DNA of 64,000 nucleotides from assembly GCF_000013865.1 (NCBI RefSeq), contig NC_007948.1, positions 4,340,001 to 4,404,000 on the forward strand, given 5' to 3'. The translations under genes were made by a program, and so were the position numbers. Positions 8,801 through 16,921 of the stretch are shown here, piece by piece. Every line of letters begins with the position of its first letter. Position 1 is the first letter of the stretch. The notes beneath the pieces were generated by a model that saw nothing but the letters and a program-made list of their open reading frames with translations, ran no database searches and was not told the DNA's origin. Source of the stretch: Polaromonas sp. JS666 (GTDB taxonomy: Bacteria; Pseudomonadota; Gammaproteobacteria; Burkholderiales; Burkholderiaceae_C).

Positions 8801-11800
8801 ACTCGCGCAGCGCCTTGGCGGTGTGCGAGGTCGGGTGCTGGCGCACCTCTTCGGGCGTACCTTGGGCCACCAGCAGGCCGCCCCCCTCGCCGCCCTCGGG
8901 CCCGAGGTCGATCAGCCAGTCGGCCGAGCGAATCACATCCAGGTTGTGTTCAATGACGATCAGCGAATGGCCCGCATCCATCAGCTTGCGCAGCGCGCGC
9001 ATGAGTTTGGCAATGTCGTCAAAGTGCAGGCCGGTGGTCGGCTCGTCAAACAGGAACAGCGTGCCGCGGCCCGGGTGCTTGAGCGCCAGCGCCTGCTTGC
9101 TTGCACTGCTCTTGCTTGCCGTCCTCGAGGCTTCGGCCAGAAAGCCAGCCAGCTTGAGGCGCTGCGCCTCGCCGCCCGACAGCGTGGGCACGGGCTGGCC
9201 CAGCTTCACGTACTCCAGGCCCACATCCACGATGGGCTGCAGCGCGCGCAGCACTTCGCGGTCCTGCGCGAACAGCTGCACGGCTTCGCTGACCGTCAGC
9301 TCCAGCACATCGGACACATTCATCAGCACCGGCTTGAGCTGGCCGATGGCCTTGCGCTCAATCGTCACCTCCAGGATTTCCGGCCGGTAGCGCTTGCCGT
9401 CGCAGTCGGGGCAACGCAGGTACACGTCACTCAAAAACTGCATCTCCACATGCTCGAAGCCCGAGCCGCCGCAGGTCGGGCAGCGCCCGTCGCCGTTGTT
9501 GAAACTGAATTTGGTGGCGGTGTAGCTGCGCTGCCTGGCCAGCGGTGACTGGGCAAACAGTTCGCGCACCGCATCCCAAGCGCCTACATAGCTCGCGGGG
9601 TTGGAGCGCGCCGTCTTGCCGATGGGCGACTGGTCGACAAACACCACGTCGGTCAGGTGGTCGGCCCCCATGAGCCGGTCATGCAGGCCCGGCGTTTCCG
9701 TGGCCTTGCCAAACTGGCGCAGCAAGGCGGGCGCGAGGATGTCCTGCATCAACGTGGACTTGCCGGAGCCGCTGACACCGGTGACGCACACCAGGCGCTG
9801 CAGCGGGAACTCCACCGTCAGATTTTTCAGGTTGTGGTCGCGGGCGCCTTCGAGGATGAGGCGCGGAGTGTTGTCGCTCACCGCGCGCTTGAGCCCCAGG
9901 CCCACCCGCTTGCGCGAGCCCAGGTAGGCGCCGGTCAGCGTGTCGGCGTGCCGGAGGTCCTCGGGCGTGCCGTCAAACACGATCTGCCCGCCCTTCTCGC
10001 CCGGGCCGGGTCCCATGTCTATCATGCGGTCGGCCGCCAGCATCACGGCGGGGTCATGCTCCACCACCACCAGCGTATTGCCGGCATCGCGCAACCGGTG
10101 CATGGCCTGGGTGATGCGGTTCATGTCGCGCGGATGCAGGCCGATGGACGGCTCATCGAGCACGAACAGCGTGTTGACCAGCGAGGTGCCCAGCGCGGTG
10201 GTGAGGTTGATGCGCTGCACCTCGCCACCCGACAGCGTGCGGCTTTGCCGGTCCAGCGTGAGGTAGCCAATGCCGACATCGCACAGGTATTTCACGCGGG
10301 TCTGGATTTCCTCGAACAGCAGTTTGAGGGCCTTCTGTTCCGCATCGTCCCCTTCGGCGGCCAGCGACAGGCTGGCAAAGAATTTCTGCAGGCGGTCAAT
10401 CGGCAGGCGCATCAGGTCATGCAGGCACAGGCCCGGCAAGGCTTCGAGCTGCTGGCGGCTCCACTGCACGCCCACCGGCATGAAGCGCTGGCCAGGCGGC
10501 AGCACCGCATCGGCAGCCTCTTTGGAGCCAAGCCGCCAGAGCAGCGACTCCAGCTTGAGGCGCGCGCCGCCGCAGGTCTCGCACTGGGTGTAGCTGCGGT
10601 ACTTGGACAGCAGCACACGGATGTGCATTTTGTAGGCCTTGCTTTCCAGGTAGGCAAAGAAGCGCTTGATGCCGAACCAGTGCTGGTTCCATTTGCCGTT
10701 CCAGCTCGGCGAACCGTTGATCACCCAGGCCTGCTGCTCGGGCGTGAGCTTGTACCAGGGTGTGTCGCGTGGAATGCCGGCCGTTTCGGCATGGCGCATC
10801 AAATCGTCCTGCGCTTCCTGCCACGCCGGCGTCTGCATGACCTTGATGGCGCCGGCGCGCAGCGTGAGCTTGTCGTTGGGTATCACCAGCCCGTAGTCGA
10901 CGCCGATGACCCGGCCGAAGCCGCGGCAGGTCTCGCAGGCGCCCATGGCCGAATTGAAGGAAAACAGCGACGGTGTCGGGTCGGTGTAGCGCGTGTCGCT
11001 GTCGGGGCAATGCAGGCCGGTGGAGAAGCGCCACATCTCTTCGGGCGTGGCGGAAGAGGGCGACGCGGGGCCTGCGCCCATCACATACACATTGAGCCGG
11101 CCGCCGCCGCGTTTCAGCGCCATTTCGATGGCTTCAATCGCCCGGACTTTTTCGGTGGTCTGGATGCGAAAGCGGTCAGCCACCACGTCGAGCAGCTTGT
11201 GCGGGCCGGCCGGTGTGCTGATCTGCCGCTCGGCATGCACCCGCGTGAAGCCGCTGGCGGACAGCCATTGCGTCACCTCTTCAGCGCTGGTGTTGCCGGG
11301 CAGCTCGACCGGGAAGGTCATCACAAGACGGACCCCCACGCTTGTCGCTTCGCGTGCCTCCGGCGTTGCGCTGCCCCTTTCATCATGAAGAGGGGCTAAT
11401 TCTCGCTGGGGTGGCGCTGCCGAAAGTTGGGCTTGCTCCACGGCTGCCGTGCGCGCCATCAGTCCCGCATAAATCGATTCCGGCGAATCATGGCGCACCA
11501 GCTGTGCCGTCTGTTTGTCAAACAGCTGGGCGGAGCGGGCATACAAGAGCTTCAGGTGGTCATTGAGCTCCGTCATCGTGCCCACGGTGGAGCGCGAACT
11601 GCGCACCGGGTTGCTCTGGTCGATTGCAATGGCCGGCGGCACGCCCTCCACCTTGTCGACAGCGGGCTTGTCCATGCGGTCCAGAAACTGCCGGGCGTAG
11701 GCCGAGAACGTCTCGACATAGCGGCGCTGGCCTTCGGCGAACAGCGTGTCGAACACCAGCGAGGACTTTCCCGAACCACTGGGGCCGGTGACCACCGTCA

Positions 11801-11882
11801 GCTCCCCGGTGCGGATATCCAGGTCAAGATTTTTGAGGTTGTGCTGGCGCGCGCCGCGGATGCGGATGGTTCCCTGGGACAT
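5838..11882 (-). CDS. uvrA: Tandem double-length UvrA excinuclease subunit
   Basis: A 2014-residue protein, about twice normal UvrA (near 940), made of two UvrA-like halves with four ABC ATPase modules. Walker A GPSGSGKS or GVSGSGKS occurs near residues 33, 699, 1081 and 1688, each with its LSGGE signature further on. Zinc-finger CxxC pairs remain in both halves, such as CPTCGGSG with CPDCDGKR and CPTCEGAG with CETCHGAR. UvrA dimers find DNA lesions and load UvrB in nucleotide excision repair; here a dimer is probably built into one chain. ATG at 11882 follows AGGAAAG; an ATG at 11912 behind GAGGAG is possible. The chain carries two repeat-derived inserts (about residues 155-186 and 1590-1623). 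Whether another uvrA supplies housekeeping repair is unknown. Confidence 0.93.
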   Translation of the reverse strand: MSQGTIRIRGARQHNLKNLDLDIRTGELTVVTGPSGSGKSSLVFDTLFAEGQRRYVETFSAYARQFLDRMDKPAVDKVEGVPPAIAIDQSNPVRSSRSTVGTMTELNDHLKLLYARSAQLFDKQTAQLVRHDSPESIYAGLMARTAAVEQAQLSAAPPQRELAPLHDERGSATPEAREATSVGVRLVMTFPVELPGNTSAEEVTQWLSASGFTRVHAERQISTPAGPHKLLDVVADRFRIQTTEKVRAIEAIEMALKRGGGRLNVYVMGAGPASPSSATPEEMWRFSTGLHCPDSDTRYTDPTPSLFSFNSAMGACETCRGFGRVIGVDYGLVIPNDKLTLRAGAIKVMQTPAWQEAQDDLMRHAETAGIPRDTPWYKLTPEQQAWVINGSPSWNGKWNQHWFGIKRFFAYLESKAYKMHIRVLLSKYRSYTQCETCGGARLKLESLLWRLGSKEAADAVLPPGQRFMPVGVQWSRQQLEALPGLCLHDLMRLPIDRLQKFFASLSLAAEGDDAEQKALKLLFEEIQTRVKYLCDVGIGYLTLDRQSRTLSGGEVQRINLTTALGTSLVNTLFVLDEPSIGLHPRDMNRITQAMHRLRDAGNTLVVVEHDPAVMLAADRMIDMGPGPGEKGGQIVFDGTPEDLRHADTLTGAYLGSRKRVGLGLKRAVSDNTPRLILEGARDHNLKNLTVEFPLQRLVCVTGVSGSGKSTLMQDILAPALLRQFGKATETPGLHDRLMGADHLTDVVFVDQSPIGKTARSNPASYVGAWDAVRELFAQSPLARQRSYTATKFSFNNGDGRCPTCGGSGFEHVEMQFLSDVYLRCPDCDGKRYRPEILEVTIERKAIGQLKPVLMNVSDVLELTVSEAVQLFAQDREVLRALQPIVDVGLEYVKLGQPVPTLSGGEAQRLKLAGFLAEASRTASKSSASKQALALKHPGRGTLFLFDEPTTGLHFDDIAKLMRALRKLMDAGHSLIVIEHNLDVIRSADWLIDLGPEGGEGGGLLVAQGTPEEVRQHPTSHTAKALREYELAMGQVHGVEEVRPKAWTTRPAFSNLIQIVNAKENNLKSLSVDIPRGKFNVVTGVSGSGKSTLAFDILFNEGQRRYLESLNAYARSIVQPAGRPEVDAVYGIPPTVAIEQRLSRGGRKSTVGTTTEVWHFLRLLYVKLGVQHCTKDGAAVMPQSPESIAAQLLKTYRGQHIGLLAPLVIARKGVYTELADWARPRGYTHLRIDGEFLPTTGFPRIDRFKEHTVELPVADIHVTPENEAALRVALATALEHGKGVVHVLAPLDGLRGAMMAGASTKGLGRLEAFSTKRACPVCSTSYPELDPRLFSYNSKHGWCPDCVGTGVKLSKEQRKVFDDSVRDDDNKGREQTFGEPEVDDVVDAACPTCEGTRLNKQARAVKFAGVGIADIAGLSVTDVRRWVEKLALAGREAGIARDLVPEIKSRLEFLEDVGLGYLTLDRGAPTLSGGEAQRIRLAAQLGSNLQGVCYVLDEPTIGLHPRDNQILLSALGKLSDRGNTLVVVEHDEDTIRRADNIIDIGPGAGKRGGQLVAQGTAAQLSAVPESLTGRYLAHPLIHPLHARRETEKPLTPALSPEGRGSETGLLPLPLGEGGGEGSPAKPLSKQKQAALKAAALKAAAASASALHNAAPAAASKFTSWLTVVNAGLHNLKSVSVDVPLYRLVAVTGVSGSGKSTLARDVLLTNVHAGVMLRSTKAGRDADDKGKTPDWAGCERIEGYAAVDRVLEVDQTPIGKTPRSCPATYIGFWDTIRKLFADTLEARARGYGAGRFSFNTGEGRCPTCEGAGVRTIGMSFLPDVKVLCETCHGARFNPETQAVTWRGKSIGDVLKMEVDEAVAFFASMPSIAHPLQLLKDVGLGYLTLGQPSPTLSGGEAQRIKLVTELSKVRDDITRRGQKAPHTLYVLDEPTVGLHMADVEKLIHVLHRLVNGGHSVVVIEHDLDVVAEADWVIDLGPDGGDAGGQVVASAPPEAVVKLGTHTGNALQSVLARV
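7014..7114 (-). repeat. Palindromic repeat inside uvrA, linker of second half
   Basis: The DNA is a large imperfect hairpin with arms CCCTCTCCCAGAGGGAGAGG and CCCTCTGGGGAGAGGG, of the GGGGTGAGGG-type repeat usually found between genes. Here it is translated in frame on the minus strand as [12 protein letters not shown] and [12 protein letters not shown], followed by an Ala-rich linker. It lies just before the last ABC module, about residues 1590-1623. Confidence 0.8.
11325..11420 (-). repeat. Degenerate mosaic repeat inside uvrA, N-terminal half
   Basis: The plus-strand order GACCCCCACGCTTGTCGCTT, GCTGCCCC...GGGGCTAATT, CTGGGGTGGC matches module for module the intergenic copies at 29060-29140 and 34080-34150, but with many substitutions. 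It is translated as part of uvrA ([18 protein letters not shown], about residues 155-186), just before the conserved [10 protein letters not shown] segment. Age and divergence suggest it has been kept in frame for long. Confidence 0.7.
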
Positions 11883-12090
11883 TGCTGGGTCTTTCCTGAA
11901 GAGGTCAAACATTCTAGACAGAGGCTCCTCGCGTGCGGAACGTAGGGTTAAAGCATTACACCTGCCGCGCTTCAACCTCGCCGCGCCGGCGCTCCTGCCC
12001 ATGATTTCCTGTTCGTGGTTTCCTGTTCGTGATTTCCCCACTTCCTTATTCAGCGGGGATGCGTAAACTGAACTCCACCAGGAGCAAAAC

Positions 12091-13203
12091 ATGAAAAAAC
12101 TGAATTTATGGTGCGGCGCCATCGTGCTGATGGCCTTGGGTCACGCCAGCCAGGCGCAAATCCTGATCGGACAGACCGCCGGGTTTACCGGCGCGGTGGG
12201 CGCAGGTGTCAAGGAAACCACAGAAGGCGCCAAGCTTTACATTGACACCATCAACGCCAAGGGCGGTGTCAACGGCCAGAAGATTGAGCTGGTCTCGCTC
12301 GACGACAAGTTCGACCCCAAGCTGGCGGCCGAAAACGCGCGCAAGCTGATAGAAGAGCAGAACGTGGTGGCAATGTTCCTGACGCGCGGCACGCCCCACA
12401 CGGAAGGCATCATTCCCATCCTTGAAAAAAATGGCGTGCCGCTGATAGGCCCGTCCACCGGTGCCATGGTGCTGCACCAGCCCGTCAAGAAGCATGTCTT
12501 CAATGTGCGCGCCACCTACCAGCGCGAAGCCGAAAAGGCCATCACCCATCTGCATTCCATGGGCATCACGCGGATCGGCATTGTCTACGCGGACGACAGC
12601 TTCGGCGCCGATGGCGTGGCCGGCGCGCAAAAAGGCCTGACGACGGCCAAGCTGCAGCCCGTTGTGCTGGAAAAATTCAACCGCGCCAAGCCCGACTTCG
12701 GGCCGATTGCTCCCAAGGTTTTTCAGTCCAATGCGCAGGCCATCATGATGGTGGCCTCCGGCCAGGCGGTGGTGGATGGCGTCAAGGCCTTCCGCGCGGC
12801 GGGCTCTGCGGCACAGATTGTGACGCTGTCCAACAATGCCTCCAGCGGTTTTGTGAAGAGCCTGGGCGAGAACGCGCGGGGCGTGATCGTCACGCAGGTC
12901 TTTCCCTACGAGCGCTCCATTGCCTTCCCCATGGTCAGGGAAGCCCAGGAAATGGCCAAGGCGAAGGGACAGGGCGAAATCACTCCGGCCATGCTGGAGG
13001 GCTTTGCCGCGGCCAAGGTGCTGGTGGAAGGCCTGCGCCGGGCCGGCGCCAAACCCACCCGCGAAAAAATCCAGGCAGCCCTGGAAGGTCTTCGCAAACT
13101 GGATATTGGCGGACTGGAAGTGAACTACAGCGCAGAGGACCACACCGGGCTTGATTTCGCCGATCTGTCCATCATCGGGACCGACGGGAAATTCAAGCGC
13201 TGA
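12091..13203 (+). CDS. Branched-chain amino-acid-type ABC transporter receptor
   Basis: A 370-residue periplasmic binding protein of the LivJ/Peripla_BP_6 type. A signal peptide ([20 protein letters not shown]) is followed by [18 protein letters not shown], the first strand and ligand-contact region of this fold; [13 protein letters not shown] is typical of the C-terminus. AGGAGCAAAAC precedes the ATG. It captures amino acids, amides or aromatic acids for an ABC importer, but no permease or ATPase genes lie near, so its partner is encoded elsewhere. It is divergent from uvrA with about 208 bp between, where a 14-bp word TTTCCTGTTCGTG is directly repeated (12004-12033). Confidence 0.9.
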   Translation: MKKLNLWCGAIVLMALGHASQAQILIGQTAGFTGAVGAGVKETTEGAKLYIDTINAKGGVNGQKIELVSLDDKFDPKLAAENARKLIEEQNVVAMFLTRGTPHTEGIIPILEKNGVPLIGPSTGAMVLHQPVKKHVFNVRATYQREAEKAITHLHSMGITRIGIVYADDSFGADGVAGAQKGLTTAKLQPVVLEKFNRAKPDFGPIAPKVFQSNAQAIMMVASGQAVVDGVKAFRAAGSAAQIVTLSNNASSGFVKSLGENARGVIVTQVFPYERSIAFPMVREAQEMAKAKGQGEITPAMLEGFAAAKVLVEGLRRAGAKPTREKIQAALEGLRKLDIGGLEVNYSAEDHTGLDFADLSIIGTDGKFKR

Positions 13204-13280
13204 GGTGAACGCCCCGGCATCATGTCGAGACGGGGCCCTGTCATGCCCGGAGCACGGTAGCGCCACTCGCCGTCGCGGCC

Positions 13281-13760
13281 TCAGTCATACAGGGCGCGCT
13301 CCAGCTCCCTGAATTTCTCGGCACCCACGGCCTCCTGAATTCGCGGTGCCAACTCCTTCAGCTTCTCCAGGTCGCCGGCGGCTTCTACTGCGAGGTTGAG
13401 CCGAAAGCCCCGCAACCCCAGTCCGGCCGTGAGCCGCGTGGCCACTGGATAGGCCCTTGAATAATGTTCCTGCGCATTCTGGGTCGGTGTTCCGTCGGGT
13501 TTTTGCGCGGCGGCCACAGACGCGGCCCGGGGCGGTGCCGACACGGCGGGCGCGGCGCCCGCGATAACGGCCAGCAGACCCAACGCCACCAGGTGATTGA
13601 CATCATCCGAAGTGACCCCCAGGCCGGCCGTTGCCTTCAGAACATCGTCGGTGCGGCGCTTGCCGTCGAACATGATGAATGCCGAACGCTGCCGCGGCAG
13701 CAGCGCCAGCGAGCGGCTCTGCAGGGCAGACTGACCCAACTCGGTCTTTCCATAAATCAT
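13281..13760 (-). CDS. Small protein of the KTxxG/FDG family, paralogue 1
   Basis: A 159-residue protein of unknown function. The N-terminal block GKTELGQSALQSRSLALLPR, then SAFIMFDGKR and LGLLAVIAG, matches the protein encoded at 16194-16694 position by position (KTE.G...R...L...R...I..DG). A Pro/Ala linker (about residues 75-90) separates it from a helical C-terminal domain that also pairs with the paralogue. The N-terminal block looks like a winged-helix or small alpha/beta domain; this is inference. GGAG eight bases before the ATG at 13760 decides that start over the ATG two codons upstream. No signal peptide or membrane segment. Confidence 0.75.
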   Translation of the reverse strand: MIYGKTELGQSALQSRSLALLPRQRSAFIMFDGKRRTDDVLKATAGLGVTSDDVNHLVALGLLAVIAGAAPAVSAPPRAASVAAAQKPDGTPTQNAQEHYSRAYPVATRLTAGLGLRGFRLNLAVEAAGDLEKLKELAPRIQEAVGAEKFRELERALYD

Positions 13761-13979
13761 CAGCATGTCTCCGCTGGATGCGCTCTTGATCCGAAACCAC
13801 GCAGTGCCGGTGCTTCAAGCGCTTGTTGTGTATGGCTGTTCCGCCATTCGCCGGTGGATTTAACCGATTTGCAGGTCAGATCAATCGATTCATTCAGCCG
13901 GTCCATTGTTCATGCGGGGATGCGCAACCAGAACGCAACACGGGCCCCTTTGCCACCCTGCCAAGGGGTGCAACCGGCT

Positions 13980-14141
13980 TCAAGCTACGGACCTGGCACC
14001 TTCATCAGCCAGCATGACGACCGGCGCTAAAGCTGGCGCTGCGCCATGCTTTTCACCACTGATGTCTATATCGCCGCCCTGGTTCAGCAGAAACAGGGCG
14101 AGCACTGCAAACACGACAAATCCAAGCGCAATTTTCCACAT
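13980..14141 (-). CDS. 53-residue single-pass membrane protein
   Basis: A short gene with an excellent ribosome binding site (GGAGAAAGAAA then ATG). The product begins MWKIALGFVVFAVLALFLL, one membrane helix, followed by NQGGDIDISGEKHG and a soluble tail. The helix-then-GGDID.SGEKHG pattern, the strong start and the terminator just upstream support a real gene. It would sit in the inner membrane with its tail probably outside. Function unknown. It lies downstream of the MHS transporter, separated by a hairpin, so it probably has its own promoter or is read through. Confidence 0.65.
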   Translation of the reverse strand: MWKIALGFVVFAVLALFLLNQGGDIDISGEKHGAAPALAPVVMLADEGARSVA

Positions 14142-14151
14142 TTTCTTTCTC

Positions 14152-14193
14152 CAAAAAAAGGCCCCCGGCAGATGATGACGAAGGCCTTTGAAT
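14152..14193 (-). terminator. Rho-independent terminator after the MHS transporter
   Basis: On the minus strand CAAAGGCC is followed by a loop, then GGGGGCCTTTTTTT. The GGCC-based stem with a T7 tract starts about 60 bases after the transporter's stop codon. The T tract directly precedes the ribosome binding site of the 53-residue gene. Confidence 0.65.
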
Positions 14194-14250
14194 TTACGGA
14201 ATCGTTCTGGTCAGCACGGGCAGCCAGGGCCCGCGCCGCCTCAAGATCAG

Positions 14251-15909
14251 TCAGTCGTTGGCGTAGATGTCAACGTTCTTGGTTTCCCTGATGAACAGGG
14301 TGCCGATCACAAAGGTAGCGCCGGCAATGATGATCGGGTACCACAGGCCGTTGTACATGTTGCCGGTCTGGGCCACGATGGCGAAGGCGGTGGTCGGCAG
14401 CAAGCCGCCGAACCAGCCATTGCCGATGTGATAAGGCAGGCTCATGGACGTGTAGCGAATACGGGTGGGAAACAGCTCCACCAGCATGGCGGCGATCGGT
14501 CCGTACACCATGGTCACCAGTAGAACCAGATAGAACAGGATGGCCGTGACCATGACCTTATCCACCTTGGCGGGGTCTGCCTTGCTGGGGTAGCCGGCGG
14601 CCTTCAGGTCATCCGCAACCGCCTTCTTGAACTCGGCGTCCTTCTTCTTGGCTTCGTCGGCGCTCAGGCCTTTGGAGGAGTAGCTGGGAATGGCGGTTTC
14701 GCCAATCTTGATGGTGGCGACAGTACCTGCAGGCGCTTCGGCGTTTTCATAGCTCACCGATGCCCCGGCCAGCACCTGCTTGGCGATGTCGCAGGAGCTG
14801 GTGAACTTGGCCGTACCGGTCGGGTTGAACTGGAACGAACACTCTTTCGTATCTGCAGTCACCACCACCTTGTTCTTGGCTTGTGCTGCAGCCAGATCAG
14901 GATTGGCGGCTTTGGTCAGTGCGCCGAACACCGGGAAGTAGGTAATCACCGCGAGCAGACAGCCTGCCATGATGATGGGCTTGCGGCCAATCTTGTCAGA
15001 CAGCGCGCCGAACACGACGAAAAACGGCGTGCCCAGGATCAGCGAATAAGCCACCAGAACGTTGGCGGTAGGACCGTCGACCTTGAGCGCCTGCGTCAGG
15101 AAGAACAGCGCATAAAACTGGCCGGAGTACCAGACCACGGCCTGGCCGGCGGTCAAACCGATCAGCGCCAGAATCACGATCTTCAGGTTTTTCCACTGGC
15201 CGAAAGATTCGGACAGCGGCGCCTTGGAGGTCTTGCCCTCTGCCTTCATTTTCTGGAAGGCAGGCGACTCGTTCATGGACAGGCGGATGTACACAGACAC
15301 GGCCAGCAACAGGATCGAGACGATGAAGGGAACACGCCAGCCCCAGTCGGCAAAGGCGGCCTCGCCAATGGCGGTGCGTGTGCCCAGAATCACCATCAGC
15401 GACAGGAAGAGACCCAGCGTTGCCGTGGTCTGAATCCACGAGGTATAAGCACCGCGCTTGTGTGCCGGCGCATGCTCGGCCACATACACCGCCGCACCGC
15501 CGTACTCGCCACCGAGTGCCAGGCCCTGCAACATGCGCAATGCGATCAGGATCACCGGAGCGGCAACGCCGATGGAGGCATAGCTGGGCAGCAAGCCCAC
15601 GATGAAGGTCGACAGGCCCATGATCACGATGGTGACCAGGAAGGTGTACTTGCGTCCAATCATGTCGCCGAGGCGGCCGAACACCAGCGCGCCGAAGGGA
15701 CGCACGATGAAACCGGCGGCGAATGCCAGCAGTGCAAAAATGAACGCCGAGCCGGCGTCCAGTCCGCTGAAGAACTGCTTGGCAATGATGGCGGCGAGTG
15801 AACCGTAGAGGTAAAAGTCATACCACTCAAATACGGTGCCCAGCGATGAGGCGAAGATCACTTTCTTCTGCTCAGCTGTCATGGGTCGGTTGTCGACTGC
15901 TGTTGACAT
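14251..15909 (-). CDS. MHS-family MFS transporter with periplasmic insert
   Basis: A 552-residue metabolite:H+ symporter of the MFS/MHS group (ProP, ShiA, KgtP relatives). FASSLGTVFEWYDFYLYGSL at the N-terminus and GRLGDMIGRKYTF after TM2 are hallmarks; LQGLALGGEYGGAAVYVAEH marks TM4-5. Instead of the usual length near 430-450, about 110 extra soluble residues (about 350-460, with two Cys) sit between later helices. It probably imports an organic acid or similar metabolite. GGAGAC eight bases before ATG at 15909 selects this start. Followed by a terminator. Substrate not predictable. Confidence 0.88.
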   Translation of the reverse strand: MSTAVDNRPMTAEQKKVIFASSLGTVFEWYDFYLYGSLAAIIAKQFFSGLDAGSAFIFALLAFAAGFIVRPFGALVFGRLGDMIGRKYTFLVTIVIMGLSTFIVGLLPSYASIGVAAPVILIALRMLQGLALGGEYGGAAVYVAEHAPAHKRGAYTSWIQTTATLGLFLSLMVILGTRTAIGEAAFADWGWRVPFIVSILLLAVSVYIRLSMNESPAFQKMKAEGKTSKAPLSESFGQWKNLKIVILALIGLTAGQAVVWYSGQFYALFFLTQALKVDGPTANVLVAYSLILGTPFFVVFGALSDKIGRKPIIMAGCLLAVITYFPVFGALTKAANPDLAAAQAKNKVVVTADTKECSFQFNPTGTAKFTSSCDIAKQVLAGASVSYENAEAPAGTVATIKIGETAIPSYSSKGLSADEAKKKDAEFKKAVADDLKAAGYPSKADPAKVDKVMVTAILFYLVLLVTMVYGPIAAMLVELFPTRIRYTSMSLPYHIGNGWFGGLLPTTAFAIVAQTGNMYNGLWYPIIIAGATFVIGTLFIRETKNVDIYAND

Positions 15910-16193
15910 GATGGTTTGTCTCCAAAATAGTAGGGCTTCCGACGTGGAAGCTGAGTCCATTATTTTGCTGACCGCTGACCCAGCTCTGACGTGAAACCAA
16001 CAGGAGCTTGCGCCAAACTTATGCGTGGCTGACAAGTCGAGGGAAAACCCGAACGCTTTGCCCGGAGCCCAGCCCGCCCCAATTGATTGTCATCAGGAAG
16101 TCCGCACGGATAAAATGAAACGAAAGCAGAATGCCCGCTTTTCTCTCAGATGCCGATCGGGTACTTCATGCAAATTCAAGGAGACAGTCACCC

Positions 16194-16694
16194 ATGTCCG
16201 AACTCCAGGCAAGCACCGTATTGCGCAAGACCGAAGCCGGCATCAACGGCATCAAGCAAAGGGACCCGCGGCTAAGCCCAAAGCTGCGCATGTCGCTGAT
16301 TTTGGTGGACGGTACGAAGTCCGTCGCGGAGCTGCTCAAATCTTTGCCCAACCCGGAGGAAGTCATGCAGATGCTGACGCAGTTGCTGGGCGTCGGCTTT
16401 GTCTCCATCGTTGACGCGCCCCAGGCTGCGCCCAAGCCGGCGCTGGCACCCACTCAACCCGCCAAGGCCAAAGACAATGAACCGGATGCCGCCGACCTGA
16501 CGGCGGCGATGCGGCGTGCAACACACTTGCTGGACGTTATGCTTGGACCGGATTCCGAGGTCCTCTGCCTGCAGATCGAGCGCTGCACCTCCAGCGTGCA
16601 ATTGAACGTCAAAATCATTGAGATCTCGCGCATCGTCGCGGCCATGCGCTCAGAGAAAAAAGCCGCAGAGTTCTTGCTCGCCGCCACCTCATAG
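16194..16694 (+). CDS. Small protein of the KTxxG/VDG family, paralogue 2
   Basis: A 166-residue protein paralogous to the one at 13281-13760: LRKTEAGINGIKQRDPRLSP, then SLILVDGTKS and LGVGFVSIVDAP. A Pro/Ala-rich linker (about residues 75-95) leads to a helical C-terminal domain (AAMRRATHLLDVMLGPDSEV). AAGGAGA nine bases before ATG at 16194 fixes the start, so an upstream in-frame ATG at 16131 is rejected. Cytosolic, function unknown. It is convergent with the symporter gene and shares the bidirectional terminator at 16877. Confidence 0.78.
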   Translation: MSELQASTVLRKTEAGINGIKQRDPRLSPKLRMSLILVDGTKSVAELLKSLPNPEEVMQMLTQLLGVGFVSIVDAPQAAPKPALAPTQPAKAKDNEPDAADLTAAMRRATHLLDVMLGPDSEVLCLQIERCTSSVQLNVKIIEISRIVAAMRSEKKAAEFLLAATS

Positions 16695-16725
16695 CCCCAA
16701 TACCGTTCAGTTAAGCCCTTGCCCC

Positions 16726-16813
16726 TGGTTTGTCATCCCGGACTTGATCCGGGATCCATGGATTGCGGGTCAAGCCCGCAATGACAAGTCAACGTTTTGT
16801 CATTCCGGCTCAG
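16726..16813. repeat. Palindromic repeat with two hairpins
   Basis: GTCATCCCGGACTTGATCCG folds with GGACTTGATCC-type symmetry, then GCGGGTCAAGCCCGC forms a second hairpin, then TTTTGTCATTCCGG starts another unit. This TCATCCCGG...CCGGGAT type is a widespread interspersed repeat of proteobacteria. It is a different family from the mosaic repeats here. It sits between convergent genes. Confidence 0.7.
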
Positions 16814-16876
16814 GGTGAATAACTTACTGAACTGTATTGCTCCTAGCCCGACCAGTCCCGGCGAGAAGACTCCGTA

Positions 16877-16902
16877 AAAAACCCCGCCAAGGCGGGGTTT
16901 TT
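16877..16902. terminator. Bidirectional rho-independent terminator
   Basis: AAAAACCCCGCC, a two-base AA loop, then GGCGGGGTTTTT: a 12-bp perfect stem with A and T tracts on either side. It lies between the convergent small-protein gene (ends 16694) and the symporter gene (ends 16922) and can stop transcription from both sides. Confidence 0.9.
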
Positions 16903-16921
16903 GATTCAGCTGCGACCGTGC

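Noticed and set aside
11883..12090. LexA box upstream of uvrA
   Set aside because: No CTGT-N8-ACAG type palindrome is present in the intergenic region; the TTTCCTGTTCGTG direct repeat does not fit.
11883..12122. A longer uvrA N-terminus reaching 12122
   Set aside because: It would overlap the start of the divergent receptor gene, and the extra residues do not resemble UvrA; ATG at 11882 (or 11912) begins the conserved domain.
16131..16193. Upstream start for the small paralogue gene
   Set aside because: AAGGAGA is correctly placed only for the ATG at 16194, and the extra residues are not shared by the paralogue.
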